Of a DNA stretch of 64,000 bases, positions 38,131 through 48,755 are shown piece by piece. Made by a program: the position numbers and the translations under genes. The stretch is from NCBI GenBank assembly GCA_020846875.1, contig JADLDB010000113.1, positions 102,389 to 166,388 of the forward strand, read 5' to 3'. Under the pieces are notes generated by a model. That model had not been told where the DNA came from. It made no database searches and was given only the letters and a program-made list of their open reading frames with translations. The stretch comes from Myxococcales bacterium. GTDB taxonomy: Bacteria > Myxococcota > Myxococcia > Myxococcales > Myxococcaceae. The stretch's first letter is position 1, and each line of letters opens with the position of its first letter.

Positions 38131-38628
38131 TCAAGGCTGGGCGGGCAGCTTGTCCGCGGGGACCGCGTCGGTGGCGCCGGGCTTCGGCTCGCTGGGGATT
38201 GGCGCCCCGGGCGCCGCCGGATCGCCCTGCTCCGCCGCCGCCCCGGCCGGGGGCGCGGGGACGGTGGGAGCCGCCGGAGCTGCACCACCCTCGGGCGCAG
38301 GTGCGGCCGGCGCCGTCGGAGTCGTCCCCGGCACAGCCGGAGCTCCAGCGGGGGGCGGCGTCTTCGCCAGCTCGTCCGCCAGCGTCGAGCCCACCGAATG
38401 CCGCAGCCCCACCAAGGACAGGCCCAGCGAAGTGAGGAAGAAGGCCACCGCCGACGCCGCCGTCACCTTGGACAGGAACGTCACGGCGCCCCGGCCTCCG
38501 AAGGCGCTGGTCGCCGCGCCACCGCCGAGCGCCGCGCCCATCCCCGCGTCCTTCCCGGGCTGCAGGAGGATCACGAAGATCATGAAGACGCACAGCAGGA
38601 CGTGGAGGGTCGAGAAGAATGCCAGCAT
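38131..38628 (-). CDS. secG: Preprotein translocase subunit SecG
   Basis: 165 residues from ATG 38628, with AAGGAG about 10 nt upstream; GTG 38649 is less likely because the ribosome site lies after it. SecG marks are two membrane segments (LHVLLCVFMIFVILLQPGKDAG and AAFFLTSLG-like VAFFLTSLGLSLVG) around GMGAALGGGAATSAFGGRG. The C-terminal ~90 residues are a Pro/Ala-rich tail, longer than in E. coli SecG and common in deltaproteobacterial relatives. It is a part of the SecYEG channel in the inner membrane. Follows tpiA in one operon. Confidence 0.93.
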   Translation of the reverse strand: MLAFFSTLHVLLCVFMIFVILLQPGKDAGMGAALGGGAATSAFGGRGAVTFLSKVTAASAVAFFLTSLGLSLVGLRHSVGSTLADELAKTPPPAGAPAVPGTTPTAPAAPAPEGGAAPAAPTVPAPPAGAAAEQGDPAAPGAPIPSEPKPGATDAVPADKLPAQP

Positions 38629-38691
38629 AGAGGCCGGCTCCTTAAGCACAGGCCCTGCGGCCTGACAACTGCGGCCCGCCTGAAGTCCGGA

Positions 38692-39453
38692 TCAGCCCTT
38701 CGCCTTCACGATGGCCGCGAAGTCCGCCACCTTGAGGCTGGCCCCGCCCACCAGCGCCCCGTCGATGTCCGGCTGGCCGAGCAGCTCCGCCGCGTTGTCC
38801 GCCTTCACCGAGCCGCCGTACTGAATGCGGACCGCCTCGGCCGCCTCCCTGCCCCACAGGCCCCGGAGCAGCTCGCGGACGTGCGCGTGGACCTCCTGCG
38901 CTTGGCGGCTGGTGGCCGTCTTCCCCGTGCCGATCGCCCACACCGGCTCGTAGGCGACGACGAAGCGCGCCCCCTCCTCCTTGCCGAAGCCGGACAGGCA
39001 CCCCTTCACCTGCGCCTCCACCACCGACAGCGTCTGGTTCGCCTCGCGCTCGGCCAGCGTCTCCCCCACGCAGACGATGGGCAGCATGCCCGCCTTGAGC
39101 ACCGCGGCCACCTTCCGGCTCACCCCCGCGTCCGTCTCGCCCAAGAGCTGCCGCCGCTCCGAGTGGCCGAGGATCACGTACGAGCAGCCGACCTCCTTGA
39201 GCATCGGCGCCGCCACCTCGCCGGTGAAGGCGCCCGAGGCCTCCGCGTGGCAGTTCTGCGCCGCGAGGATGACGTTGGAGTCCTCCAGGGCCTTCGCCAC
39301 CGGGTGGAGCGCGGTGAAGGGCGGCGCGACGGCGATCTCCACGCGATCGCGCACCATCGACACGGCGCTGCGCAGCTCGCGGACCAGCGCGATCGCCTCG
39401 GCGATCGTCTTGTTCATCTTCCAGTTGCCCGCGATGAAGGTGCGGCGTCCCAT
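38692..39453 (-). CDS. tpiA: Triosephosphate isomerase
   Basis: A 253-residue TIM barrel, normal length. Catalytic residues are visible: the Lys in GNWKMN, the His in ILGHSERR, the Glu in [12 protein letters not shown], and the phosphate loop YGGSVKADN. It interconverts dihydroxyacetone phosphate and glyceraldehyde 3-phosphate. It follows pgk by 24 bp in the gapA-pgk-tpiA-secG operon. Confidence 0.97.
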   Translation of the reverse strand: MGRRTFIAGNWKMNKTIAEAIALVRELRSAVSMVRDRVEIAVAPPFTALHPVAKALEDSNVILAAQNCHAEASGAFTGEVAAPMLKEVGCSYVILGHSERRQLLGETDAGVSRKVAAVLKAGMLPIVCVGETLAEREANQTLSVVEAQVKGCLSGFGKEEGARFVVAYEPVWAIGTGKTATSRQAQEVHAHVRELLRGLWGREAAEAVRIQYGGSVKADNAAELLGQPDIDGALVGGASLKVADFAAIVKAKG

Positions 39454-39477
39454 GGTGAGGCCCCTCTCCGGTGTTGG

Positions 39478-40665
39478 TTACTCCAGCGCCTTGATGCCCG
39501 GCAGCTCCTTGCCCTCGAGCAGCTCGAGCGAGGCGCCGCCGCCGGTGGACACGTGCGTCATCTTCGCGCCCAGGCCGAGCTCGTTGACCGCCGCCGCGCT
39601 GTCCCCGCCGCCGACCACCGTCTGCGCGCTCTCGTTCTGCGCCATCGCCTGGGCGACGGACTTCGTGCCTTCCGCGAACTTCGCCACCTCGAACAGCCCC
39701 ATCGGCCCGTTCCACAGCACCGTCTTCGCGTCGCGGATGTGCTGCGTGTACAGCGCCCGCGTCTTCGAGCCGATGTCCAGCCCCATCAGGTCCGCGGGGA
39801 TGGCGCGCTCCAGCACGTCCACCGCCTTCGACGCCTCGTCCGGCGAAGTGCCGCAGACGTGATCGACCGGCAGCACGAGCTGCACGTTGAGCCGCCTCGC
39901 CGAGTCGATCAGCTTCGCCGCCAGGGGCAGCTTGTCCTCCTCCACCCGCGACCTGCCCACCGGCACGTCCTGGGCCTTGAGGAAGGTGTAGGCCATCGCC
40001 CCGCCGATCAGCATCACCTGGCACTTCGGCAAGAGGTTTTCGATCACCTTGATCTTGTCCGACACCTTCGCGCCGCCCAGCACCACCACGAAGGGCTTCT
40101 GCGCGCTCTTGACCAGCTTCCCGAGCTGCTCGAGCTCCTTGCGCATCAAGAGGCCCGCGCACTTCTCCTTCACGAAGGGCACCATCCCGGCGGTGGACGC
40201 GTGCGCCCGGTGCGCGGTGCCGAAGGCGTCGTTGCAGTACACGTCGGCCAGCAGGGCGAGCTGCCTGGCGAAGGCCTCGTCGTTGGCCTCCTCTTCCTTG
40301 TGGAAGCGCAGGTTCTCCAGGAGCAGCACCTGCCCGGGCTTGAGCTCCTTCGCCATCTTGGCGACGCCTTCGCCCACGCAGTCGTCGGCCATCAGCACCT
40401 CGTGCGGCTTGCCGAGCAGCTCGGCCAGGCGCTTGCCCGCCGGCTCCAGCGACAGCTTCGGATCCGCGCCCTTCTTCGGCCGGCCCAGGTGCGAGGCGAG
40501 GATCAGCTTCCCGCCCAGCCCGAGCGCCTTCTGGATGGTGGGCAGCGCCTCGCGGATCCGCGTGTCGTCGGTGATCTTCTGCTCGTCATCCAGCGGGACG
40601 TTGAAGTCCACGCGGATGAAGACGCGCTTCCCGGTGAGCTGCAGGTCGTCGATGTACTTGACCAT
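39478..40665 (-). CDS. pgk: Phosphoglycerate kinase
   Basis: 395 residues from ATG 40665; an in-frame upstream start would add 18 non-family residues. Markers are [13 protein letters not shown], the N-domain HLGRPKK, the [10 protein letters not shown] motif and the C-domain [11 protein letters not shown] and [14 protein letters not shown]. It transfers phosphate from 1,3-bisphosphoglycerate to ADP. It sits between gapA (70 bp upstream) and tpiA. Confidence 0.97.
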   Translation of the reverse strand: MVKYIDDLQLTGKRVFIRVDFNVPLDDEQKITDDTRIREALPTIQKALGLGGKLILASHLGRPKKGADPKLSLEPAGKRLAELLGKPHEVLMADDCVGEGVAKMAKELKPGQVLLLENLRFHKEEEANDEAFARQLALLADVYCNDAFGTAHRAHASTAGMVPFVKEKCAGLLMRKELEQLGKLVKSAQKPFVVVLGGAKVSDKIKVIENLLPKCQVMLIGGAMAYTFLKAQDVPVGRSRVEEDKLPLAAKLIDSARRLNVQLVLPVDHVCGTSPDEASKAVDVLERAIPADLMGLDIGSKTRALYTQHIRDAKTVLWNGPMGLFEVAKFAEGTKSVAQAMAQNESAQTVVGGGDSAAAVNELGLGAKMTHVSTGGGASLELLEGKELPGIKALE

Positions 40666-40735
40666 GGCTTCGACGCTCCGCCGGGCCCCTGCCCCGAAAG
40701 GCCCGGCCAAAGGGTGCACTTCGCGACGGGGCCGC

Positions 40736-41746
<1,011 letters not shown>

Positions 41747-41784
41747 GTGCAGCTCCTTGCCGGTGAGTGTCCTACCCGGGGCGA

Positions 41785-41813
41785 ACCGTAAGAGCCGACC
41801 TGAGGGCAGTCAA
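41785..41813 (-). promoter_or_regulatory. Sigma70-type promoter of the glycolytic operon
   Basis: On the minus strand, TTGACT (41813-41808) and TACGGT (41790-41785) are separated by exactly 17 bp, about 40 bp before the gapA start. This is the best promoter match in the window and fits strong expression of gapA-pgk-tpiA-secG. Confidence 0.65.
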
Positions 41814-41880
41814 CGCAAGTGAGCAGCGCGCCGCACCGGGCTACTGGCCTCCATGAGGGGCTGTGCGAGAGTCGCACGCC

Positions 41881-43512
41881 ATGGCGATGAAGAAGGGGGC
41901 CGCGAAGGCCACGGGGAAGAAGGAGAGCGCCGCGAAGAAGCCGGCGAGGAAGGCGCCCGCAAGCGCGAAGCCGGCCGGAGCGAACAAGGCGGGCAAGCGC
42001 TCCCCTCCGCGCGCCGTCGGCGCCAGGGCCACCTCCGAGCCCCCGCGCTTCGCCGCGCCACCCTCCCCGCCGGCCGCCCCAAAGGCTTCGGCTCCGATCC
42101 CCTCGTCACCTCCGCGCTCGCCGGCAGGTGCTCAGCGGATGGCGCCGTCGTCTGGGCGATCGATCGCTGCGTCGCGCGCCGAGCCGTCAGGCCCGCTCCC
42201 TGCCACGCCGGACGAGGGCGCGCTGCCGGAGACGACGTCAGGCGGTGGGCCGGTGGTGCTGCTCCCCGCCGAGGTGGCGGCCGCGTGGAGAGGCACGCTC
42301 GCGCCGCCCGGCGCCACCGTCCCACCGGGGTGGACGTGGGGCAAGCGCGGCGGGCCGAAGACGGACTACGACCGGGCGCTGGAGCCCAACGACGCGAAGC
42401 AGACGGCGCGCGGCGGGTACGGCTGGCTGCCGGTGGGGAGCGGGCGGGCCCTCATCTTCAGCGACGAATTGACGACGGTGTGGCTGCCGACCGGCGACGG
42501 TGGTGTGGTGGTGCGAGGCCCCGACGTCTCCGGTGCGACGCCCGCGAAGGTGCGCGACTCGGTCCCGAAGGACGGCTGGACGACCTACCTCGAGGGCGTG
42601 CGGCTCGAGGACGGGCGCGTCTTCCTCTTCGACTCCGCGGCCGCCGGGGCGGACGAGCCCATGGACATCACCGCGAACGATGGGGTGGCGGTCGGCAAGC
42701 CCGGGCCTGGCACGTACGCGGTGTCATGCGCGCACGTGGGCAACACCGACTTCTTCCGCTTCACCCGCGGCAAAGCCCTGACCGCCACGAGGCCTCCCGC
42801 CGCGCCGCCGCCGGCCGCAAAGACTTCCGGCCCTGAGTGGAAGACGCGCCCCATCCCCTTCGCGCAACTGCCGCGCGGCCCCAACCTCGAGGCGCGCTAC
42901 AAGATCAGCTTTCCGTCGGTGGCGGCGGACGGGACCATCGTCGGGCTCGAGCGGGGCAAGCCGGCCGAAGCGCGCGCGGTGCGGATCGCTCGCGACGGCA
43001 CCTCGACGCCCATCTCCGTGCCGGGCCAGCTCGCCTACGCGGCCGTCAGCGGACACGAGCCGTTGGTGTTGGGGGCCACGCCGGACGGAAAGCTGCTCGA
43101 GTTCCCGCTGAGCGCCGACGCGAGCCAGGCGACGGTGCGCTTCGACGCGGGCGGGCGCGTCTGGAGCCTCCACTCGCTCTCGCCGACGCGCCTGGTGATC
43201 GCCCAGGGCAGCAAGGTGAGGCTACTGGACACGGCGACGGCGCCCTGGAAGAGCCTTGACGACGTCTCGGTGGCGCCCGTCTCCATCCCCGAGGTGGACG
43301 TGCTGGCCGGCGGGAAGTGGGTGCTGGTCGGCCGGTCACCGCGCATTCGGCTGTTCGCGGTGATCCGCGATCGCTTGCGCCTCATCCAGAGCTGGAACCA
43401 GGTGGAGGGCGGCATGCTGGTGGCTGATGGGCGTCCGTTCCTCTCCACCGCAGGCGCACACGACTACCAGGAGGTCCTCAACCTGGACGAGGTGCACGCG
43501 AGCTTCAGCTGA
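41881..43512 (+). CDS. Lys/Ala-tailed protein with Imm21-like domain
   Basis: 543 residues from ATG 41881 or 41887. Residues ~1-45 are Lys/Ala/Pro-rich (KKGAAKATGKKESAAKKPARK), like histone H1 tails, then a Pro/Ser-rich linker. Residues ~110-190 resemble immunity protein family Imm21: VLLPAEVAAAWRG, KTDYDRAL, YGWLPVGSGRALIFSD, LTTVWLPTGDGGVVVR (assignment from pattern, tentative). The rest (~200-543) is beta-rich, perhaps propeller-like (PLVLGATPDGKLLEFPLSA). No toxin gene is adjacent. Convergent with the polyprenyl synthase fusion, whose stop abuts it with no gap. Confidence 0.8.
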   Translation: MAMKKGAAKATGKKESAAKKPARKAPASAKPAGANKAGKRSPPRAVGARATSEPPRFAAPPSPPAAPKASAPIPSSPPRSPAGAQRMAPSSGRSIAASRAEPSGPLPATPDEGALPETTSGGGPVVLLPAEVAAAWRGTLAPPGATVPPGWTWGKRGGPKTDYDRALEPNDAKQTARGGYGWLPVGSGRALIFSDELTTVWLPTGDGGVVVRGPDVSGATPAKVRDSVPKDGWTTYLEGVRLEDGRVFLFDSAAAGADEPMDITANDGVAVGKPGPGTYAVSCAHVGNTDFFRFTRGKALTATRPPAAPPPAAKTSGPEWKTRPIPFAQLPRGPNLEARYKISFPSVAADGTIVGLERGKPAEARAVRIARDGTSTPISVPGQLAYAAVSGHEPLVLGATPDGKLLEFPLSADASQATVRFDAGGRVWSLHSLSPTRLVIAQGSKVRLLDTATAPWKSLDDVSVAPVSIPEVDVLAGGKWVLVGRSPRIRLFAVIRDRLRLIQSWNQVEGGMLVADGRPFLSTAGAHDYQEVLNLDEVHASFS

Positions 43513-45771
43513 TCAGTAGTGGCGCTCCAGCACGTACCAGCCGAACGCCCGGAGCATGATCTTCGGCATCGACGCCTCGACCAGCGGATCCAACGCGCGC
43601 CACGCCTCGTCCACCAGCGCGGTGGCCTGCTTCGCGCAGTCCTCCAGCGCGCCGCAGGTCTCGATCTGCTCGATGACGCCGGCGACGATCGCCGACTCCG
43701 TCGGCTTCGAGGCGATGGTGGCCCACAGCGCGGTGCGCTCCTGGGGCTCCAGCCGGCCGAGCGCCTTCGCCACCGGCAGCGTCACCTTGCCCTGGGAGAT
43801 GTCCTCGCCCGTCTCCTTGAGCCCTCCCTTGAAGCCGCGCAGGTTGAGCACGTCGTCGACGATCTGAAAGGCGAGGCCCACGGCGTCGAAGTAGCGGCCG
43901 ACCGCGTCCTGCTGCGCCGCGCTGCCGCCGCCGACGATCGCCCCCATGCGCGCCAGCGCCGCCGCCGGCGCCGCCGTCTTCAAGCGGTGCACCGCCAGCA
44001 CCCGCTTCTCCAGCATCGCGCTGTCGCCGGTGGAGAGGACCTGGGGGACGAACTGCGAGAGCCCGTCGAGATCGATCGCCTGCCCGGCGTGCCCCTGCCG
44101 CAGCGCCTCGAAGTACAGGTCGTACAGCTTCAGCTTGTCCGAGTCCTTCACCAGCGTGCGCGTGAGCAGCCGCTCGCCCATGAAGTACGCGGCGGTGCCG
44201 GCGTTGATCGCCAAAGGCTCCCCGAAGGTGAGGTGCGCAGCGGGGCCGCCCCGCCGGACGCTGGAGCGATCCTGCACGTCGTCGACGATCAGCGAGCCGA
44301 CGTGCATGAACTCGGGGAAGGCCAGCCAGCCGGCGAACTTCCGCGAGTCCCCCAGCACCAGGTCGCAGCAGGCCAGCGAGGCGTAGGAGCGCCAGGCCTT
44401 GCCGCCGCGATCGGTGATCTGCCGCACCGGGGCGATCAGCGTGCGCGCCAACTGCGGAAGATCGACGCCGTCCACCACGTCTTCCCGCCCGGGAGAAGAG
44501 ACCAGCCTGTTCGCGTGATCGCGCGCCAGCTCCAGCGGGTAGTGCACCTTCACCTGCTCGCGTACCGCCCGGCCCACGGACTTGAAGAAGTCGTCCAGCG
44601 TCTCCGCGTCGCCGAAGCCGCTGCGCTCCACGAAGCCCAGGCCCTGCGCCGGCTTGCCCGCCAGCGTGCCCTTCACCGCGCAGCGCCCTTCCCAGAAGGC
44701 CGGCTTGGAGATGACCGTGACGAGCTCCTGGTCGTCGAAGGCGGCGGAAAGCTCCAGCGAGAGCCGCGCCTCGGGGATCTCAAGCGCCCAGCTCGTCGGG
44801 TACTGCTCGAAGGTGCGCGTGCTGCGCCACTGCGACGTCGGGGTGAGCGTGAAGTCCTCGAAGGCGTAGCGGCGGCCCTTCGGATCGGACAGCACCGCCC
44901 AGCGGCCGGCGGACTTCCCCGACTCGACACGCACGAGATCGTAGACGCTCACGTCGGTACCGTCGTCGAGCTGCGCCGCCACCCAGTTCCACGCCACCAC
45001 TCCATGATCCGTCTGCGCGGCCTGCTCTTTCTGCGGCGGTGGGCAGCCGAACTCGTGATCGTACCAGCCCTGGCCGTGGAGCTCGTGGCGCTGGCCGTCG
45101 AGGAGCAGGTGGCCCTGCACCCCGCAGCGGGGCACGAAGACGTAGAACATGTCCTCGCCGTGGACCCCGCGCACGACGCCTTCGTCGCCGTGCCTCACCG
45201 GCGGCTTCTGCAGCGTCACGGTGAGCTCGGCCTCGACCCGGCCGTGGCGAAGATCGTCGGTGAGGACGCGCAGGAGGTACTGGCCGTCGGCGCGCTTCTC
45301 GAAGCGGCAGCCGGCGAAGTCCAGCGCGAGGCGATCGGTCGCGACGGACACCTCACCCGGGAAGAAGCGATCGGGCCGCGGGACGAGGTTCCTCTCCAGC
45401 ACCTCGGTGACGGCGCGGTTGAGCCGCTCGTCCTTCGAGGCCTGGCCCTGCTTCACCTTCTCCAGCCCCAGCTTCGGGGCGGCGGCGTCCACCAGGCTGC
45501 AGGGGACGTAGTCGTGGTTCTCGAGATCCGACAGCGCCCAGGTGAGTGAGTGCGCGTACTCGGCCCGGCCGTCCTCGTGCTTCTTCGTCATCACCCGGAA
45601 GAAGGCGGCGAAGAGCGAGAAGTCTCGGCCCGAGGCGGACTTCAGGTGCGTGTTGACGTACCACCACTCGGTCGTCGATGACGCGTGCGGCAGGTCGTGC
45701 ACACGCAGATCGATCGGGCCGTCGGTGGGCCAGTCAGCCGGGCGCAAGGCAGGGGTCGGACGAGGATGCAC
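43513..45771 (-). CDS. CrtC/AttH-like lipocalin domain fused to polyprenyl synthase
   Basis: 752 residues from GTG 45771, the first start after an in-frame TGA. Residues ~1-370 resemble the carotenoid 1,2-hydratase/AttH family (TEWWYVNTHL, GQGWYDHEFG, AWNWVAAQLDDGTDVSVYDLV). Residues ~420-752 are an all-trans polyprenyl diphosphate synthase with the first Asp-rich motif DDVQDRSSVRRGG and a second reading DDVLNLRG, where the last Asp of DDxxD is Asn. The first motif fits a GGPP-type enzyme. A fused isoprenoid-chain synthase and hydratase-like lipocalin suggest one step of a terpenoid or carotenoid-like pathway, but no other such genes are near. Confidence 0.9.
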   Translation of the reverse strand: MHPRPTPALRPADWPTDGPIDLRVHDLPHASSTTEWWYVNTHLKSASGRDFSLFAAFFRVMTKKHEDGRAEYAHSLTWALSDLENHDYVPCSLVDAAAPKLGLEKVKQGQASKDERLNRAVTEVLERNLVPRPDRFFPGEVSVATDRLALDFAGCRFEKRADGQYLLRVLTDDLRHGRVEAELTVTLQKPPVRHGDEGVVRGVHGEDMFYVFVPRCGVQGHLLLDGQRHELHGQGWYDHEFGCPPPQKEQAAQTDHGVVAWNWVAAQLDDGTDVSVYDLVRVESGKSAGRWAVLSDPKGRRYAFEDFTLTPTSQWRSTRTFEQYPTSWALEIPEARLSLELSAAFDDQELVTVISKPAFWEGRCAVKGTLAGKPAQGLGFVERSGFGDAETLDDFFKSVGRAVREQVKVHYPLELARDHANRLVSSPGREDVVDGVDLPQLARTLIAPVRQITDRGGKAWRSYASLACCDLVLGDSRKFAGWLAFPEFMHVGSLIVDDVQDRSSVRRGGPAAHLTFGEPLAINAGTAAYFMGERLLTRTLVKDSDKLKLYDLYFEALRQGHAGQAIDLDGLSQFVPQVLSTGDSAMLEKRVLAVHRLKTAAPAAALARMGAIVGGGSAAQQDAVGRYFDAVGLAFQIVDDVLNLRGFKGGLKETGEDISQGKVTLPVAKALGRLEPQERTALWATIASKPTESAIVAGVIEQIETCGALEDCAKQATALVDEAWRALDPLVEASMPKIMLRAFGWYVLERHY

Positions 45772-45923
45772 GGAAACTCAAGACCTTCCCCTTTAAGACA
45801 CGGCACCTTGTGCGTGTGCGCAGCAGGAAGTCAAGGTGGGGTGCCGGCCGGCGGGAAGTCTTTCCAGCCACTTGGAGACCGATTCCACGCTGTGGGCCCT
45901 GCGTGCCAATGGTGTGGAATCGA

Positions 45924-48755
45924 TCAGGAACGGCGACGCCGCAGCACCGCCAGCACCCCGAGGACGAGCAAGGCGCTTTGGGGAGCGACCGAGCACCCGC
46001 CGCCGACGAAGCCGATCACGGGCTCGAGTGGCTCGACGCCGCCGTCCGAAGCTCCGCCCCCGCCGCCCGCGCCGCCGCCGACGACGCCGCCGCCGGTGCC
46101 CCCCCCTGCCCCGCCGCCCGTGCCGCCGCCCGTGCCGCCGCCTGTGCCGCCGCCTGCGCCGCCACCTGCGCCGCCGCCTGTGCCTCCACCTGCGCCGCCG
46201 CCCGTGCCGCCTCCGACGCCCGCGTCCACCACCATCCCGCCAGGGACGATCTGGTAGCCGCCGTCGAACTCCCCCGGCTCGAGGTATGCAAGTACCCGCC
46301 GCATCGTCTCGGTGCGGTTGGGATCTCCCACGATCGTCTCGAAGGGGAAGCCGAAGGCCACGCTCTGCCTGGGCACGCCCACGGCCGCGCCCGATCCCCC
46401 CGCGTACGTGGCCAGCGACGTGCCGCCCGAAGCCGCAGCGATCGCCGGAGGAGCCCCGGTGTCGTACGCGCCGTTCTTCCCGTCATCGAGGCTCAAGCTG
46501 AGGCCCGCCAGGGCGTCCGCACCCATCACGGACAGGCCGCCTGTGCCGCCCGGCGCCGTGGCGGTGAAGAGGTTGGTGAGGAACGCCGGGCGCTGCGACG
46601 CGTCGCCGGTGAAGAAGAGCCGGGAGCCACCGGTGCTCGCCGCCGCCAACCATGCCTGCTCCATCGCTGACGGCGCCGCGCCCATCGCCTTCCCACGCCC
46701 GGCGAACCAGCCGATCACCCCATAGCTCGAGGCCACCACGTCGCCGGCCGTCACCGCGTCCGCGTCGGCCGAGTCGAAGGCCACCTGGTTCGCGTCCAGA
46801 GCCTCGCCGTGGAGGCGGGCGTAGCTGCCGTCATTCATCTTCCACAGGTTGATCCGCAGCACGGTGCCCAGCGCGTACTGGGCCGCGAAGCTCTCCAACT
46901 GGCCGGTCGCCGCTTCGAGTCGATCGTACCCGTTCACCACCAGCACCCGCGGCTTCCCGGCGATGGGGGGACGCACGCCCACCACCGCCGAGGGGAAGGA
47001 CTCGCCGCCTGCGTTCACCGCCGTCACCCGGAAGTACGTCGCCCGGGCCGCGCTCACCGTCAGCCGGGCGGAGAGACCCGTCACGTCCGCCCCGTTGTCC
47101 CACGCCAGCCCGTCGGCGCTGGTGTACAGCCGGTAGCCCGTCGCCGCGTCGCCCCGCACGCCCTGGGTGTCGGTGCCGGAGGCCCGCCACCGCACCACCG
47201 CCTCGCCGTTGGGCTGATTCAGCGCCGACAAGCCGGTGGGCGGCTCGGGCGGCAGGCGCGCCGCGACGCCGTCCTTCTCCGCGAAGTACTTGATCAGCCC
47301 CTGTGCGATGGCGCGCGCCGCGAGGTAGCGGAAGGCAGGCTCCTTCAGGTGCGCCGCGTCGGCGGCCGCGTCGTGGAAGGCGATCTCCAGCAACACCGAA
47401 GGCGTCTCGCCGTTGTTCGCCGGATTCAACTCCCCGAAGTAGGCGGTGTCGACGCCGCGATCGGTCCACGACGGGCGGTTCCACCCCGACGACGCCTTGA
47501 TGTCCGCCACCAGCTCGCCGTGGATCAACTGCGCCAGCCGATCGCTGCCCGGCACGCCGGTGAAGTTGTACGTCCCGTCCGGCGGGTTGGGCCCGTAGAC
47601 GTACGTGTTGGTGCCCACCGCCGAGGCGTTGAAGGCGTTGGTGTGCCACGCCACGTACACCGCGTCCTCGCCGGTCTCGTGCATCCACGCGGTGAAGCGG
47701 CTGCGGGTGCCGACGTCGTTGTTGCGATCCGCGCCGGGCGAGTTGTCCGACGGCGCCCAGACGCTCTGCGGCGCGCCGGCGAACTGCGTGTGGTACCGGG
47801 CCGACTCCTCGTAGCGCGGCCGGCCGCTGGGCTGCGGCGCACCCGTGCTGCGATCGACGAGCCCCATGCCCCCGCCGAGGCGCACCGCATCCAGCGACAC
47901 GTTCCCCATGCCCGACGCCGAGTCGTTGAACACCACCACCTGCGCCGCGCCGGCGCGGAAGTAGAAGCGCCCCAGCAACACCCAGGTGCCGCCGTGCCGC
48001 TGCTGGTTGACGCGGAAGTGCGTCTCGCCCCCTGCGTGGTGCACCGCGTAGTGCGCGTCCGTCACCCGCGCGGTGAAGGCCGTGTAGGAGACGTAGACGT
48101 TGTAGTAGCCGTCGGCGGGGACCTGCAGGGTGTACGTCGCGTTGGCCGTCGGCGCCGCCGCCGCGTCCATCAGCCGGTTGCCGCCCAGCCTGAAGGGCAA
48201 GGTGCCGCCCCCCATCGGGAAGGTGGGCCGCCCCCAGGCCATCAGCGTGGAGTTGGTGAAGCCCGCTCCGGACTCGACGTAGCCGGCCTCGCCGTCGTCG
48301 ACGATCACCAGGTTGGTGTTCAAGTCCGCCTCGCGCACCGACACCACCCGCGCGCCGGCGTTGAGCAGCATGGGCACCAGCCACTGATGCAGCGTCTCGG
48401 TGGAGACGAGATCCTCCACGATCTGGTTCGTCGTCGGCCGCTGCGTGCGCCAGAAGAAGGTGCCGCTGAGGTCCGTCCAGGTGAAGCCGTGCCCGGGGCT
48501 CAGGTAGACGACCTTCCCGGCGAGCGCGCCCCGGTTGGTGAGGTGCGCGGTGGGCACGCCGCCGATGCGAGGAGCGGACTCGACCCGGCGCACCACCGGC
48601 GGCGTCGCGGCGGTGATGAACGGCTCCCAGGGCTTCGGCGGCACGGGGACCGCGGGGACAGTCCCGGGTGGCTCGAGGCCGCAGTCCTCCATCCAGGGCG
48701 ACTGCGCCCACGCCAGCGAGGACAAGGCAAGGGGCAGGACGAGGGCCAAGCGCAT
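45924..48755 (-). CDS. Golvesin-containing N-acetylmuramoyl-L-alanine amidase with MYXO-CTERM
   Basis: 943 residues. A signal peptide (MRLALVLPLALSSLAWA) precedes an amidase_3-type fold: VVYLSPGHGFTW holds the first His, later AVYVAWHTNAF and PSVLLEIAFHD give the second His and Glu. A golvesin-like sandwich (TYTLQVPADGYYNVYVSY, FRAGAAQVVVFNDSA) is inserted at ~200-310. A fibronectin-III-like module (~480-580) and a further domain follow. A Gly-rich GGGTGGGAGGG linker leads to a C-terminal GFVGGGCSVAPQ, hydrophobic stretch and RRRRS: the MYXO-CTERM signal for myxosortase cleavage and surface anchoring. Probably a cell-wall hydrolase on the surface. Confidence 0.88.
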   Translation of the reverse strand: MRLALVLPLALSSLAWAQSPWMEDCGLEPPGTVPAVPVPPKPWEPFITAATPPVVRRVESAPRIGGVPTAHLTNRGALAGKVVYLSPGHGFTWTDLSGTFFWRTQRPTTNQIVEDLVSTETLHQWLVPMLLNAGARVVSVREADLNTNLVIVDDGEAGYVESGAGFTNSTLMAWGRPTFPMGGGTLPFRLGGNRLMDAAAAPTANATYTLQVPADGYYNVYVSYTAFTARVTDAHYAVHHAGGETHFRVNQQRHGGTWVLLGRFYFRAGAAQVVVFNDSASGMGNVSLDAVRLGGGMGLVDRSTGAPQPSGRPRYEESARYHTQFAGAPQSVWAPSDNSPGADRNNDVGTRSRFTAWMHETGEDAVYVAWHTNAFNASAVGTNTYVYGPNPPDGTYNFTGVPGSDRLAQLIHGELVADIKASSGWNRPSWTDRGVDTAYFGELNPANNGETPSVLLEIAFHDAAADAAHLKEPAFRYLAARAIAQGLIKYFAEKDGVAARLPPEPPTGLSALNQPNGEAVVRWRASGTDTQGVRGDAATGYRLYTSADGLAWDNGADVTGLSARLTVSAARATYFRVTAVNAGGESFPSAVVGVRPPIAGKPRVLVVNGYDRLEAATGQLESFAAQYALGTVLRINLWKMNDGSYARLHGEALDANQVAFDSADADAVTAGDVVASSYGVIGWFAGRGKAMGAAPSAMEQAWLAAASTGGSRLFFTGDASQRPAFLTNLFTATAPGGTGGLSVMGADALAGLSLSLDDGKNGAYDTGAPPAIAAASGGTSLATYAGGSGAAVGVPRQSVAFGFPFETIVGDPNRTETMRRVLAYLEPGEFDGGYQIVPGGMVVDAGVGGGTGGGAGGGTGGGAGGGAGGGTGGGTGGGTGGGAGGGTGGGVVGGGAGGGGGASDGGVEPLEPVIGFVGGGCSVAPQSALLVLGVLAVLRRRRS
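46045..46225. repeat. GC-rich tandem repeat encoding Gly linker
   Basis: Irregular repeats of GCCGCC/GTGCC triplets encode (on the minus strand) the GGGTGGGAGGG linker of the amidase. Prone to slippage and length change; not a CRISPR. Confidence 0.8.

Noticed and set aside
43513..45771. Carotenoid biosynthesis cluster
   Set aside because: Only the fused polyprenyl synthase/CrtC-like gene is present; crtB, crtI and crtE-type genes are absent here.
46045..46225. CRISPR-like repeat array
   Set aside because: The repetitive DNA encodes a Gly linker in frame and has no spacers.
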